Shown: piece after piece, positions 26,492-37,900 of the stretch
Position numbering within the stretch: position 1 is the first letter of the stretch
How the letters are laid out: each line of letters begins with the position of its first letter
DNA from: Mucilaginibacter lappiensis
GTDB taxonomy: Bacteria; Bacteroidota; Bacteroidia; Sphingobacteriales; Sphingobacteriaceae
Length of the DNA: 64,000 nucleotides
Assembly (NCBI RefSeq): GCF_900155965.1
Contig: NZ_FTMG01000001.1
Coordinates: 434,001-498,000, forward strand
Direction of reading: 5' to 3'
Translations under genes and position numbers: made by a program
The notes under the pieces: generated by a model
Seen by the model: only the letters and a program-made list of their open reading frames with translations
The model's database searches: none
Told to the model about the DNA's origin: nothing

Positions 26492-29341
26492 ATGGAATCT
26501 ATGCTTTTTTCGGAAGAATTTTTAAAACCACATTTAACAGGATTCCGGCTCTCTTCATTCGCTGATATCGAATATAAACGCGCGCTTCTGAAAACTTGGT
26601 TCAGCAGTATGACAACGGGTAAAATTGATTTATTTAAAGAGGAAGAAATTAAGTCTCGTTTTGTGTTGGAGATTTTCGGGGATATACTGGGATTCAACTA
26701 TAAAAATCCAACTAAATGGCTGTTTAGAGAGGAATTGAAATCTAAAATAGACTCTACAAAACCAGATGCCGCATTGGGTGTATTTCAAATAACAGATCAT
26801 GGTATTGAAGGCGACGTCAATGTAGTTGTTGAAATAAAGGATATAAAAACGGATTTGGATAAACGACAAAACCGGGCTGGCATGAAATTAACTCCCGTCG
26901 ATCAGGCATTTCTATATGCGTCGAAAATGGGAGGACATTGCAATTGGGTAGTTGTTTCGAATTTTAAAGAGATAAGGTTTTATAATTATCGAACCCAGGT
27001 ATTTTATCAAAGTTTTACACTGCAAGATTTACAGGATGAAAACAATTTAATGGCTTTTCTATTTCTTTTTCATAAAGACCGGTTGACCAATTCTTATAAA
27101 TCATCAACAGATAAGCTATATGAATTACGGCCACCGGAGAAAACCCGATTTATAAAGGAGACGCATATTGTGGATCAAATTTATTTATCGATAAAGAAAT
27201 TTCAAGGGTTGGGATTTATTGACCCTGACTTTATATGCAATATTAAGCCATTTAATATTTTAGACGATCATGTTTGGCATTACAAAAACGGCCGGATGAT
27301 CAGCCTAAATCAAGAAATCGCCAGCTTTTTAAACGACGTGAAGATTGTTGACGGTGAATTTATTTTTAGCCACCAACTAATAGGTCAGTTAAAAATTGCA
27401 AATGTTACTGAGGTGGAGTATAAATTGAAATATATCCTTGATCAGTTAAAAAATTGTGGCGTTACTGAATTGGGTGCTATCAAGGACCTTTTAACTATTC
27501 GTAGAAAAAATGCTTCGCAGATGGGTTTTAGTATGCGACATCTTACCCACGTAAAAGATGAAGAACTCGTTTTAATCGACACCGAAATTATCCATAATAC
27601 AAATTGTGATTGTGTAAATTGTAACTATCGTAGTTTGGATTTCAAAGCTTTTCTTCAAAAATTAAAAAGGGCTGAAACCGAGCCAATACTTGAGCCCCTC
27701 GAACTGGCTTATGCTCATTACATGATGGCCACTGATAATTTCAAAAAATCATATCATTTGTATAAAAAGGCGGAGGAAGCATCTCGTGGTCATGAAAGTA
27801 AAATAAATGAATATTTTGTATCAAAGATTAATCAAATCAGCCTACACAATCTTGTTGAATCTTATGATGAACAACATGATAAAACCATTCTAAAAGACAT
27901 AAAAAGCATTGATTTGGATCGTAGCATCCATAATGAGTTAGATATTTATGTTGATAATGATGTTCGTAAATACTTGTTAGAGATCAAGGAAAATAAGGTC
28001 TACCTAAAGATTAAAAACAAAGCGAATGAGTTAATAGATAAACTTGAAAAGGGTAGCCAAAACGCCTCAGATCTTAATAGTCTTAGTTGGCAGTACAATT
28101 TACTTTATTCTTATTTTCATAAGGGCTATCTTGTATTTGATGCCTTCAGCGATTTCAAAATTCTTGTATCAAGGATTATGAAAACATTTATAAAAAGTTT
28201 TGCAGAAGGCCAACTTAACAAGGTTACTGCATTTCATATCACAGAGGCTATTATGTATATGCATGCAAAGGAGCTTCAAGATATCCTTATGAATTCCGGT
28301 GACCTGTTAATGACACCTGAAGACAAAGCAGATCTGGTAAATAAGACGGAGAAATTGCTCAGGAGCTATTTCAAAGATGGTTTTTTGGGACACTATTTAA
28401 AAGAAGATTTGCTTACTGCCCACCTGGTAAATTACCACTTTCAAGAAAAATTCACCAATATATTCAGTAACCTGTTTACTGTTCTGTCAAAAGTTGATCT
28501 TAATGATTTTCAAGTTAAAGTCCTTGTTCATCCTATTATAGGGTTTGTTTTAACCGAAGATATACTCGCATATTTTGATTTGACCGAATTAGGAAAGTTT
28601 ATAGAACGGCACGGGGGAGCGTTTAAAGCACATGAGTTACTCGAGTTACTTAAGAAAGCGATAAATAACGATAGTTATGGGACACATAAATATCATACCT
28701 TATTAAAGTCCGTAGCTGTAGCGTATCATAAGTTTCACCCTGACTCTCTAATTCAGGATATAGGTTTGGTTAAGCGGGCGGTGGCTAATGCCACGGATCA
28801 TAAAGGGGAGCTGCATCCGGCACATTTAATACCATTATTTCATATATTTTCCGAAGAAGGCAGGTTAATATTACTTCAGGAATTTGAGAATTCACTAATC
28901 AATGGTTTCGAACATTTTCTATACATCGACGCTTTAGGAAACGAATTATTTGATTGGGAGTACAAAGACTTTTTTAGCAGGTTTGTGCAGCAGGTGAATG
29001 CACATAAACGTGGCGGCCTAACAGGCTTTGAGAATAACCAACCGCAATATAACGATGTCTACATGATTAATCTTATCTATCAGGTAATGACACGTAAGAT
29101 TCCGAGATCACATCCTGTACTGCAACAGTTAACAGGATTATCAGAATTTGAGATTTGGGCACTTGATCCTAAAAATTTCAATTATGAGAATTTTGATCCT
29201 ATGTGGTTGCTGACCATAAATCATGATATCATGCTAAGCCAGTTCCACGATCTTCCTGAAATGGGGAATAAATTAAAGTTGTATCTAGCGAACAACTATC
29301 AGGAAGATCTGTCCAAGATATACTTCAAATATTTTATATAG
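26492..29341 (+). CDS. Large protein with N-terminal restriction-nuclease-like domain
   Basis: 949 residues. Residues about 1-210 resemble the N-terminal nuclease domain of type I HsdR/type IIG enzymes. They include EEIKSRFVLEIFGDILGFNY, the PD...ExK-type active site in KPDAALGVF and VVVEIKDIKTD (about 90-120), PVDQAFLYASKMGGHCNWVVVSNFKEIRFY, and a LFLFHKDRL ending. The remaining 740 residues are helical with no methylase, helicase or target-recognition motif, so this is not a complete R-M enzyme. CDCVNCNY (about 371) may bind a metal. It stands alone, divergent from the Rad50 pair and convergent with the HEPN gene. I infer a nuclease effector of a defence system that has not been named. Confidence 0.7.
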   Translation: MESMLFSEEFLKPHLTGFRLSSFADIEYKRALLKTWFSSMTTGKIDLFKEEEIKSRFVLEIFGDILGFNYKNPTKWLFREELKSKIDSTKPDAALGVFQITDHGIEGDVNVVVEIKDIKTDLDKRQNRAGMKLTPVDQAFLYASKMGGHCNWVVVSNFKEIRFYNYRTQVFYQSFTLQDLQDENNLMAFLFLFHKDRLTNSYKSSTDKLYELRPPEKTRFIKETHIVDQIYLSIKKFQGLGFIDPDFICNIKPFNILDDHVWHYKNGRMISLNQEIASFLNDVKIVDGEFIFSHQLIGQLKIANVTEVEYKLKYILDQLKNCGVTELGAIKDLLTIRRKNASQMGFSMRHLTHVKDEELVLIDTEIIHNTNCDCVNCNYRSLDFKAFLQKLKRAETEPILEPLELAYAHYMMATDNFKKSYHLYKKAEEASRGHESKINEYFVSKINQISLHNLVESYDEQHDKTILKDIKSIDLDRSIHNELDIYVDNDVRKYLLEIKENKVYLKIKNKANELIDKLEKGSQNASDLNSLSWQYNLLYSYFHKGYLVFDAFSDFKILVSRIMKTFIKSFAEGQLNKVTAFHITEAIMYMHAKELQDILMNSGDLLMTPEDKADLVNKTEKLLRSYFKDGFLGHYLKEDLLTAHLVNYHFQEKFTNIFSNLFTVLSKVDLNDFQVKVLVHPIIGFVLTEDILAYFDLTELGKFIERHGGAFKAHELLELLKKAINNDSYGTHKYHTLLKSVAVAYHKFHPDSLIQDIGLVKRAVANATDHKGELHPAHLIPLFHIFSEEGRLILLQEFENSLINGFEHFLYIDALGNELFDWEYKDFFSRFVQQVNAHKRGGLTGFENNQPQYNDVYMINLIYQVMTRKIPRSHPVLQQLTGLSEFEIWALDPKNFNYENFDPMWLLTINHDIMLSQFHDLPEMGNKLKLYLANNYQEDLSKIYFKYFI

Positions 29342-29370
29342 GAAGCATAAACCAACCGGCCCACCTAAGT

Positions 29371-30828
29371 TTAGATGACAAAAAACAGTTTTCCACTATA
29401 AGGCGAAGTGTAACGATACTTTATCCAGTCAGAGTAATGTATGATATGACCGCTATAGCCTATATGCTTGAACATTAGAACCATTAACATAAAAAGCAAT
29501 TTATTTACAATTACTTCCAGTTCTTCTTGTTTTTCCGCAAGTTCATCTTCCCCAAATGGTGAGGTGCCATGCAGGAATTTATTTCGCGTATTTAGAATGG
29601 CGACATCCTCGTCAGGTAAGATGATATCAAATAGCTCGAATGGTCTTGACAATTTTTTCGCATTAGTGGGGCTATTTAAACTGTTGATCTTTGCATCAAG
29701 AATACCCTTGCCGTATTCGGTAAGAAATGCACCATATTCATTTACAACTCCGCGTACCTTGTTAATTATTGTTTTTGCCAAAGTTTTGTCTTCTATTGGA
29801 TTTATACGGTCCTGGTTTTCTTCGTAAATAATCCCCGCAATTGTTTCAATTCCGATAGAATAAATGCCACCCTTTAACAAAACTTGTTTTGATTGGTGCC
29901 CTTCAATAATAAACCGGCAGCAGCGGGCGTACACCACATTTTCATTTACCATTTGGCACAATGATGAGAAGACTTCCATGCTCATCGGAATGCAGTGGTG
30001 ATGATAAGACTTTGAACTGGTGGTATTTTCGAGATGTAATCTGAAAGCGTTATGATTCAGAAGGGTAATATTCGTGATGGCGGAAGGCTCTTTTTTTTCA
30101 TAGATTAGGCGCTGTATAGCATTGTAATCCTCGTTAATAACATGATAATAATATTCTCCCAGATACAAATTACCAGACACCAGGGCATAGCCTGTAATAA
30201 TACTGTTTGATGCTTTTTTAAATAAATCCAATGATGTTGGAGCTAGAGACTCAATAATCAAATGATTCCCGTTATCATCTAATGATTTGTATAATTGAAA
30301 TTTTTGGTCGTCAATTGTTACCTCCGTTAGTCCCGACGGCAAATAATGATTTTCTATTTTTAATCTTTTGTCACTGAGAGCAGTAAACCCCGGATTATTG
30401 TCAACTGGAATGACTAGGCGCAATAATTGATTATCAAATTCTTCAGTACGGCCCTTTTGAAAATGCGTCAGCCTAAACTTTAAGAGAGAAGGCGTATTTA
30501 ATGATCTGCTTATTTCCAGAACGGATTTAGCCCTAATAAAGTAAGTATCTTCACCAGATTCTAAATAAATGTCTTCAAACGCCCCGTAACCTTCGCTTTT
30601 TTTGCCTTCAACAGGCTCAACGAGATCTTCACAATAAACCTTGCAAAGAAAGTCTTCATTCGATTTTTTTTCAATCGTTGCCAGTTGATGATTTAAGGGT
30701 GTTTCCGGGCTTATAATTTTATATACTTTTTCAGATTGCAGTTGATTTATCGCTTTTAGCGACCGATAGATATTTTTTTCTATGTCGAAGGGTATCTCAT
30801 CGTTGGTATTTTCCGGGTTAGGTACCAT
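29371..30828 (-). CDS. ApeA-like protein with C-terminal HEPN motif
   Basis: 485 residues. The N-terminal two thirds are beta-rich with no recognised motif. The C-terminal third is helical and contains ILNTRNKFLHGTSPF (about 424-437), an R-(4-6)-H motif typical of HEPN ribonucleases, in the RN...HG form found in ApeA-type anti-phage proteins. The length is close to that family's, about 500 residues. If active it would cleave RNA and stop infected cells. It converges with the 949-residue gene with a 29-base gap, and is divergent from the second HEPN gene. The ApeA assignment is by architecture and motif only. Confidence 0.6.
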   Translation of the reverse strand: MVPNPENTNDEIPFDIEKNIYRSLKAINQLQSEKVYKIISPETPLNHQLATIEKKSNEDFLCKVYCEDLVEPVEGKKSEGYGAFEDIYLESGEDTYFIRAKSVLEISRSLNTPSLLKFRLTHFQKGRTEEFDNQLLRLVIPVDNNPGFTALSDKRLKIENHYLPSGLTEVTIDDQKFQLYKSLDDNGNHLIIESLAPTSLDLFKKASNSIITGYALVSGNLYLGEYYYHVINEDYNAIQRLIYEKKEPSAITNITLLNHNAFRLHLENTTSSKSYHHHCIPMSMEVFSSLCQMVNENVVYARCCRFIIEGHQSKQVLLKGGIYSIGIETIAGIIYEENQDRINPIEDKTLAKTIINKVRGVVNEYGAFLTEYGKGILDAKINSLNSPTNAKKLSRPFELFDIILPDEDVAILNTRNKFLHGTSPFGEDELAEKQEELEVIVNKLLFMLMVLMFKHIGYSGHIIHYSDWIKYRYTSPYSGKLFFVI

Positions 30829-30994
30829 AATAATTCCATTTTAGTTGACGTTTAGCGAAGATATTATTTTTTATGCGGTGTGGACTTCCCGACCATGGTT
30901 ATATGGGTTTTTAATAAATATCTAATGATAAGATTGCAGCGGACCTAAATCATGATACTGTTTATTGTATATTCGACGTATCAATCCAAACTTT

Positions 30995-31852
30995 ATGACA
31001 TCTTATACTAATGAGGCCCCGGATGATTTGCAGGTGTTTTTGAATAAGCTGAAATTATATCTTGACAAAGCTTATTCTAAGCCTGATAAAGAAAAATTAA
31101 AAAGGCTGCTTGCGTCTGCTAAAATCGATATCCAAAAGACTGGCCGATGGGGTTCGATACATGCTCATGCTGAAGCAAAAGTCGTTTTTTATGTCTTATA
31201 CAAGAATCTCGAATTAATAACACCGGGAGTTAAAGAAAATCTAAAAAATATAACCTACCAAATGCTTCAAGCAGAAAACTGTGGTTTGGAAGTTACTGAT
31301 TTGGAGTTTTTTCCAGTCGCCAGTCCTGAGAATGTCAGTGTGGAAGAAGAGTTAATGGAAACGATCGAGGCTGCAAAGCAAGTTACTAACGGAATAAATT
31401 TACCGGCTGAACTGATCGCCAAAGGCAAAGAAATGAGCGAGGCATACTTGTATATCTACTTTGTAGAGAATGCTTTACGCTTATTTATAGAGAAAATTCA
31501 AGGACAGAAACCATTAGATTTTCCCCGTGATGTAACACGCACTATAGAAAAGAATAAAAATAACGAAGCGCAAAGTCGTTTCTTGCCGCTTCGAGGTAAT
31601 TCCGATCTGTTCTACTGCGATTTTGTGCAGTTGCAACAAATTATTGTGCACAATTGGGAGTATTTCAAAGAATATTTTCCTCAGCAAGACCAACATTGGC
31701 TCAGGGTGAAAATTGAAGATATGTATCGGGTACGAAACTTGATAGCTCATTGTGGTTATATCAGTAAAGAGGAACTGCAAATGATCAAAAGTAATTTCAA
31801 AATGATTTTGCGGCAATTGAAGTTTCAGGATAATGACAAAGACGGTTTCTGA
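30995..31852 (+). CDS. Protein with C-terminal Swt1-type HEPN-like domain
   Basis: 285 residues from the ATG at 30995; a TTG 30 bases earlier is in frame. The C-terminal about 130 residues carry a helical domain with MYRVRNLIAHCGYISKEEL, an RN-(3)-H motif of the Swt1/HEPN class, preceded by the conserved-looking LFYCDFVQLQQIIVHNWEYFKEYF. The N-terminal half (LKLYLDKAYSKPDKEKLKRLL, WGSIHAHAEAKVVFYVLYKNL) is not recognised. HEPN proteins of this kind occur in toxin-antitoxin and defence loci. It is divergent from the ApeA-like gene; both promoters lie in the 166 bases between them. Confidence 0.55.
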   Translation: MTSYTNEAPDDLQVFLNKLKLYLDKAYSKPDKEKLKRLLASAKIDIQKTGRWGSIHAHAEAKVVFYVLYKNLELITPGVKENLKNITYQMLQAENCGLEVTDLEFFPVASPENVSVEEELMETIEAAKQVTNGINLPAELIAKGKEMSEAYLYIYFVENALRLFIEKIQGQKPLDFPRDVTRTIEKNKNNEAQSRFLPLRGNSDLFYCDFVQLQQIIVHNWEYFKEYFPQQDQHWLRVKIEDMYRVRNLIAHCGYISKEELQMIKSNFKMILRQLKFQDNDKDGF

Positions 31853-31950
31853 AAAAACAGAATATGATAAAATGGCACAAGTATCAAGAAGATGATCCTA
31901 TAGAAAAATAGGATACTGCCCAAAGGATAATTGACTGTTTGGGTACAAAC

Positions 31951-32384
31951 ATGCAATTATACTTTCAATGTATCAACCAGCCAGAACGCACGAGGTTCGT
32001 AAAAAAAGAGTTAGTAAAATGGGCCACAAGTTAGGCTTTAGAGTGCATGCAAATGGACTTACAGCGGCAGATTTGAAAGAGATCGAGGTGGAGTTTGTTA
32101 ATGATGAATGGTTGTTTGATCTGCATTGGTTCACAAATGGAGTTGAGCCTTATTCGGTTCAATCTTTACCACTGGTCGTTGAGTGTGAGTGGAACCCACG
32201 AAGAAAAGGCGATAGTAAGACACTATACAGTGGGATAAAGTATGATTTTCAAAAGCTACTCATTGCAAATGCTGATTTGCGTCTCATGATATTTAAAATA
32301 GCAAAAGAGACTGAGTTGGAAGTACTTGGAGGATACTTCAACAGCGCAATTCAAAAACGGTCTTTTAATCCCTTAATAATTTGA
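31951..32384 (+). pseudogene. PD-(D/E)XK-like small protein, apparently frameshifted near its N terminus
   Basis: From the ATG at 31951 the frame reads MQLYFQCINQPERTRFVKKE to KWATS and stops at 32034. The rest, KLGFRVHANGLTAADLKEIE to the stop at 32384, is one base out. Adding a base near 32025 would give one protein of about 144 residues. The longer frame can also start at 31968, giving 138 residues, so it may be intact there. LYDLHW-type FDLHWF, VVECEWNP and IKYDFQKLLIANADLRLMIF resemble a PD-(D/E)XK nuclease core. Its 3' end overlaps the convergent 808-residue gene by 34 bases. Confidence 0.45.
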
Positions 32385-34777
32385 CCGATACCCTGCCTAA
32401 CTGCCAAATGTTCTTCGCGCTTTTTTTCGCAGATTTCCCACCAATTGGGAATGTGCAAATATTCCGTAATGCTGAATTCCGTAATCGCACCTAAATAATC
32501 ATTGAATTGATGGTAGGGCTTAATTTTATCTTTATAAGTTCTGAACCCGTCAAAATACTGCTCCGGCAATAATTCTTTTCCTGTTAAAATTAATACCGGG
32601 TTTAAAGGCCGGTTGTTGCTTCTACCTCTTTGAAAATATTTTACCAGTTCGCTGATATAACCAATTTCTTGTTCATCTAATTGTTCATTTAAGGTAGCTA
32701 ACGTAAGTACCGAGCCAGGAAATGCATCACCTAAAACCTTCATTCTTTCAATATCTTTTTCTGTAAATTTTTTGTAAGTCTTACATTCACAGAACACTAA
32801 ATCGGGCTGTTTATATTCATCGCGTGAGTTTTGGATCAATAAACAAAGGTCAATTTCTTTCGGCGGGTTTTTTATCCCGGATTTTCCCTTACTGAGCTCA
32901 AAGCCGAAAAGCGCAGAAGATTTCCCCCTGGTGTCGCCGAATTCTGATTGAAAAAGACTAAGAGCTGCAAAAACAGCCATTACCCCATCTGCTTTGTTGG
33001 TACGCGTAAATGGTCCAATGCCACGATATGACCATGCAATTGAGTCAGGATCAGCCATTGGTAAAGCATATTGGTTTCGACAGACCGGACAAGTGATCTT
33101 TTCGCTGAGTGCACCGGGTAAGAAAAAGCCATGTTGATCGCATACCGCACATTGGATGCGGGCACCCATTTCAATAATTTTATGTTCAAGTAATCGATTC
33201 ACAAAATATCGCGCGTCATCCACTTTTTTAATACCCATCGTTTTTTTGATCTCGGCAACTAACTGCACGTGAGAGATTTCCCTGCCGCCTTCAAAAAGTT
33301 CGATAATCTTTAACGGACCTACCCGTAGAAATGACCTTCCGAAGCGTAGTCCTCCGATATTTTTAAGCACTTCTTTAGCCAATTTACTGTTTGCTGTTTC
33401 TTTGAGATCATATCCTGTATTTTTGAAGTAAAACCTAAAAAAGTCAAGAGCTTTCGGCAATGACAACATAATGCGGTCATCAGAGCGGTTAATAGTTCTG
33501 TGAACGCCCGCACGTGAAAGCCGCCATTCTCTGAAATCAATTGGCGCAGCAACTTGTCTAAGTTGGTGATTCGTTATTCCGGTGAGTAGTTCCGCGTGTT
33601 CTGCGTATTCATCATGCAGTGATATTTCGAGAACAATTTTATAGGCAGATTCTCTCGAAAGGTTATAATGCGCTTCAAATGGAAGCTGCTGCGCTTTAAA
33701 TTCAATCCGTTCCTCAATGACGTCGTAATGATCAAAATGAGAATGATAAAATGGAATTTCGCTTTTTATTTGATCGGCATCCTGATATTCGTAAGAGGCC
33801 CAGAACCGTGGGAACCAGCCCTGCCAGGAATAAAGCCTTTGCGAACTGTTTTGAGAATCAGCAGGCAGAACTTTTGTCCATGCAGCGTCAGCTTCATTTT
33901 GCGGAAGAATATTACCCACTAAATTTGTAACCATGCTCATATTACCTTTTTGTGATTTTGTGACCCATTCTGCAAAACGAGCTATGTATCCTTTTATATA
34001 AGGATTCTCTGCAAGATCTATTGCAAATGGAACAACTTGCCACCCGGCTGCACGAAGGTTCCAATAATTTATAACGTCCTGAAGGCGGTCAGACCGCATA
34101 AAATAAATTGCAGCACCTCTTTTATAAGGTTTGGTCGACCAACTGTTTAGTTTATAAATGTTCATATCAAGAACATCAACTACAGGAGTATCACGATAAT
34201 TTTCCATTGAGGCCCAATCTAAAACAGGCCTCCCGAATGCATCATTACCATCATATATGTCGGCAATAGCACTTTTAACAAACTCTGGCAGGGCTCCGAT
34301 GAAGGCTTTCAAAAGCAGATTATCTGCTGCAATTATAGGCAACGCCAGTGTCAACTTATCACTACGGACGAACTTGAATTCATTTTTTAAAAGATGACTT
34401 GCTATCTCCGTTACCGAGATAGCATGATCATATTGACCGTTGATTAGCTCCTCCAAATATTTTTCAATACTTTTTACATTTCGTTCCCCCGATAGAGCCG
34501 AAACTGCCGGTTCTGTAATATCCGCATCAAAAAGAATTATATCAGGGTCATAGTTCTCAATTGTATTTTTGTAATAATCAATTGTAGAGATGCCAATATT
34601 GAATTCAATCCGATAGTTTACCGGAAGTTCTTGATAATAAGCAAAGATTGGTGAATGGATACCACCCCATAATGACCAGGCGAGTTCCATTGCACGACTG
34701 AACCTTTCCTGATTGTCGGGTTGTATCAGAAACAGAAATCTGATCGGTGCTAATTTTTGATTGATACCAGCGTTCAT
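32351..34777 (-). CDS. Uncharacterised 808-residue protein with zinc ribbon and nuclease-like C-terminal domain
   Basis: Residues 1-130 form an alpha/beta fold (APIRFLFLIQPDNQERFSRAM, NYDPDIILFDADI). The middle is unrecognised. A four-cysteine zinc ribbon, CAVCDQHGFF and CPVCRNQYALP, lies at about 557-585 after a winged-helix-like stretch. At about 640-690, EIDLCLLIQNSRDE and PDLVFCECKTYKKFTEKDIERM give the D...ExK pattern of PD-(D/E)XK nucleases. It is divergent from the 1378-residue gene with 167 bases between the starts, and the two probably form one system. No catalogued defence family is recognised. The start at 34777 is an ATG giving MNAGINQK. Confidence 0.65.
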   Translation of the reverse strand: MNAGINQKLAPIRFLFLIQPDNQERFSRAMELAWSLWGGIHSPIFAYYQELPVNYRIEFNIGISTIDYYKNTIENYDPDIILFDADITEPAVSALSGERNVKSIEKYLEELINGQYDHAISVTEIASHLLKNEFKFVRSDKLTLALPIIAADNLLLKAFIGALPEFVKSAIADIYDGNDAFGRPVLDWASMENYRDTPVVDVLDMNIYKLNSWSTKPYKRGAAIYFMRSDRLQDVINYWNLRAAGWQVVPFAIDLAENPYIKGYIARFAEWVTKSQKGNMSMVTNLVGNILPQNEADAAWTKVLPADSQNSSQRLYSWQGWFPRFWASYEYQDADQIKSEIPFYHSHFDHYDVIEERIEFKAQQLPFEAHYNLSRESAYKIVLEISLHDEYAEHAELLTGITNHQLRQVAAPIDFREWRLSRAGVHRTINRSDDRIMLSLPKALDFFRFYFKNTGYDLKETANSKLAKEVLKNIGGLRFGRSFLRVGPLKIIELFEGGREISHVQLVAEIKKTMGIKKVDDARYFVNRLLEHKIIEMGARIQCAVCDQHGFFLPGALSEKITCPVCRNQYALPMADPDSIAWSYRGIGPFTRTNKADGVMAVFAALSLFQSEFGDTRGKSSALFGFELSKGKSGIKNPPKEIDLCLLIQNSRDEYKQPDLVFCECKTYKKFTEKDIERMKVLGDAFPGSVLTLATLNEQLDEQEIGYISELVKYFQRGRSNNRPLNPVLILTGKELLPEQYFDGFRTYKDKIKPYHQFNDYLGAITEFSITEYLHIPNWWEICEKKREEHLAVRQGIGQIIKGLKDRF

Positions 34778-34944
34778 GCACTAATTGGAAAAGTTTAGAT
34801 ATATAAGATGCCATTGAATAATAACTAAGAGCCCTTATTTTTCAAACTTAACAACAAAAAGATAAAAACTAAGCAGATTAGCAGATATAACGTTATTATT
34901 AAACTTATTAAAGCTTGTCACAGAAAATAATTTAAAAGAAATTT

Positions 34945-37900
34945 GTGTCATACTTTTATTCTAAACCATCACACATGCAACATTTTGATGAGGCCCGTAA
35001 ACTTGGCGAAAAGCTTTATTTTTATAAACCCTATCCACGAGAATCCGCATTTAACCCAATCATTAAGCGTGAGGATATGTGGGGTGCATCGTTTTTCTTA
35101 GCAGCAGTTCTCGAAAAAACGTTCCCAGCCGAAGGATTGGTCATTACAAAGGAAAAACTGAAAGAACTCCGCGACCAGTTTTTAAGCGACACCGGAAACG
35201 AAATCGATCTCGACGATCTTTTTAGTAAAGGTTGGCTAAGATGGATATTGGGGAGGGTATGTGTACCCAAAGCTATATGGTTTGGCCCCGATAAACTGGA
35301 TACTATTAAGCAATTTCAGAATGAAATCGTTTTTCTTGAAGGCATGACCAATGAGGAACGTGTAACCAACAATACATTTGAGAAACTGCTGGAATTTGCC
35401 GGTGAATATGGAAAAATCAAAGGTGTTACGCTTGACCTGGAACAGGCCAAAGACAAATATTTTAAGATTAATCAAAATGACCGATTAGAATATTATAATA
35501 CGCGGTTAGCGATCTACACGCTTGAAAATCTGCCGATTTTTGAATTTCTTTTGGTGTTCGGAGCATTTAGTAAAAATTCAGATCTGCTGATAAGCGCAAC
35601 GGTCTTGGCAGCGATACATGAACACCATTCGGCCTTATTTACAAATACGCCAGCACTTACAGCGTTAATAACTAACAAGGTCTTCCAGTCTTGTGACAGC
35701 GGCACAAATTATAGCGTACACTGTTATTATCATGAACAGAATATGGGGAGCGATGTTGTACAGCATGCCGCTACGCTGCTTTGGGAAAAACTGATCACAA
35801 TGGACAGTTTTAAAGATGACACCGAGCGGTTACAATTTTGGTATTACCGTATAGTATATCACAACGACCATAATAGTTTATGTTCGACCATGCCGGCCGG
35901 GGCAAAAGACCGGTTTCTGAACGCCGCTGTAGCAACTGTCTTAAACGAAACCGACCTTGAAAACGGAAAAGCGGAGTACGATAAATTACGACTGGATCAT
36001 CATCACACTGACAGGGAATCAATCATTCCTGAATACTATGTCCATAGTGAACTATCCTCCATACCTGATGATTTATATGAGGTTTATCAAACCCTGATTG
36101 GGCTTAATCATGGACACGGTGCCGATTTGATCATTGAACAAGGCTGCCGTCATGGCATCACTTATCTGATCACCGAACTTGTTGCGAATGACAAGCCTTT
36201 TAAATTCGAGAATACTTCTAAACTACTTGAACTTGCAGACAGCAAACCTTATGCATTTTGGTACACATGTTTTTTGTTGTATTACTGGCATCCTGAAATC
36301 CTGCCATTTCTAATAAAAGAAGAAAAAACGGCCGGCCTGGGCTTTCGGTTATTGTTTGAAGCAGGTATAAATAAAGTGGCAGATTCCGGGAAAGTCAAAG
36401 CATGTCTTATACAGGAAAGTTTCGGGTTATTATTGAATGTACTATCTAATGATAGCATAATTCCCGATGATCGAAAAGCGGTAGTAATTTTCCAATGCAT
36501 TGAATTCAGCACCGGTAAAAAATTCCAATCGATCAGTAATAACAGAGCGTTCCAGGACAAACATCGGGCAGAGCAAATGGCCCTTTCCGATAAATTAAGA
36601 GAGCTTTTCGCTGCTGAGGAGTTACCAGGCGTTGTTTATTCAAAAAGGCTGAAATTCAAAAAGCTTTTTTACCCGAAGCTGCTTGATAAATTATTTGACC
36701 TGATTGGGGGAATGGAACCTGAAAGCAATGGCAATGGCCTGATTGGTCTGTATCACCTGCAACTTGACCTGATGGCATGGGTTATCAATTTGAGTTTAAG
36801 GAAGGATCAGGAAGGTAAGCAAATAAAGAAAAACGAGTGTATTGTAAAGTACTTGCGTGGATTTGTAAACTCCTACCTTAAGTTTATCAATTGCAAAGAA
36901 GTACAAAAACTGAGTATTGATGATGGCATGAAGTGGAAACCGGGGTTACCCAGCTGGGTTACCCGCGTTGAACAAGACGATCTGATAGACTGGGGAAAGC
37001 TTTTTCTTCTTATGGAGAAAAATTATCTTTTTGATGAATTCCTTTCCCCGGATAGCCTGAAATTCAGCAACGCCGAGAGCGAATATGATGATGAAAATCA
37101 ACTGGCAGGCAGAAAGCTACGTAACCATATTTCCATCCTGATTAAAGGATATAATGAAATCCAGCATATATCGAGAACGGCTACTATTACAGGTTACCCG
37201 GTTGGGCAAGTGCTTAATAAAATCGAAAGCAAACTTGCAACTTTGATTACCAGGTACAGCAAATTTGAGCCCGCTTCATTGAGATATGATATCTTCAATG
37301 AAAGCTTGGAACGCTGGACTTTCGGCGGAAAAAGCGAAGAATTGTTGCCATTGATCGGGAGTGTAATTAATAAGTTTTCTAAAGAAAACCGGCAGAGTAT
37401 CATTCGGGAGCTTACGAAATCCGATCATCTTATACGGTCATTGAAGATGATTGAATATATTGTCGGCGAAGACGAAAAGAAGACGCTGTTAAATGTCGTT
37501 CTCGATGAACAAAATATCCAACAGATCATGGATAAACTTTCCTATGCCGATAAACAATTTGTTATTCAGAGCCTTACCCAAAGTCCGGAATTTATTAAAC
37601 AGGCAGAAGATGCTTTAAAGGATACCGAAAACACAGAGGAAAGGAGACGTATTTCTCATCATCAATTTGAGGATGAGATTTTTCATCTCCGGGCGAACTT
37701 ATTGATTGCCTATCATAATCATGACCTTGAAAAAATCGAATCGCTGCAAGGACCCGAAAGAGATCAATATAGCGGGAGACAATTTTCTGCATCACAGGAG
37801 AAGAAATTTTATGAAGGGTTGATCTATCTCGATAAGAAAGAAGCGGAAAAAGCTTATGCAATTTTTAACAATTTATTGTCATTAAATAATACGGATAAAC

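Noticed and set aside
26492..29341. Complete type IIG restriction-modification enzyme
   Set aside because: Only the nuclease-like N terminus is seen; no methylase motifs (NPPY, FxGxG) follow.
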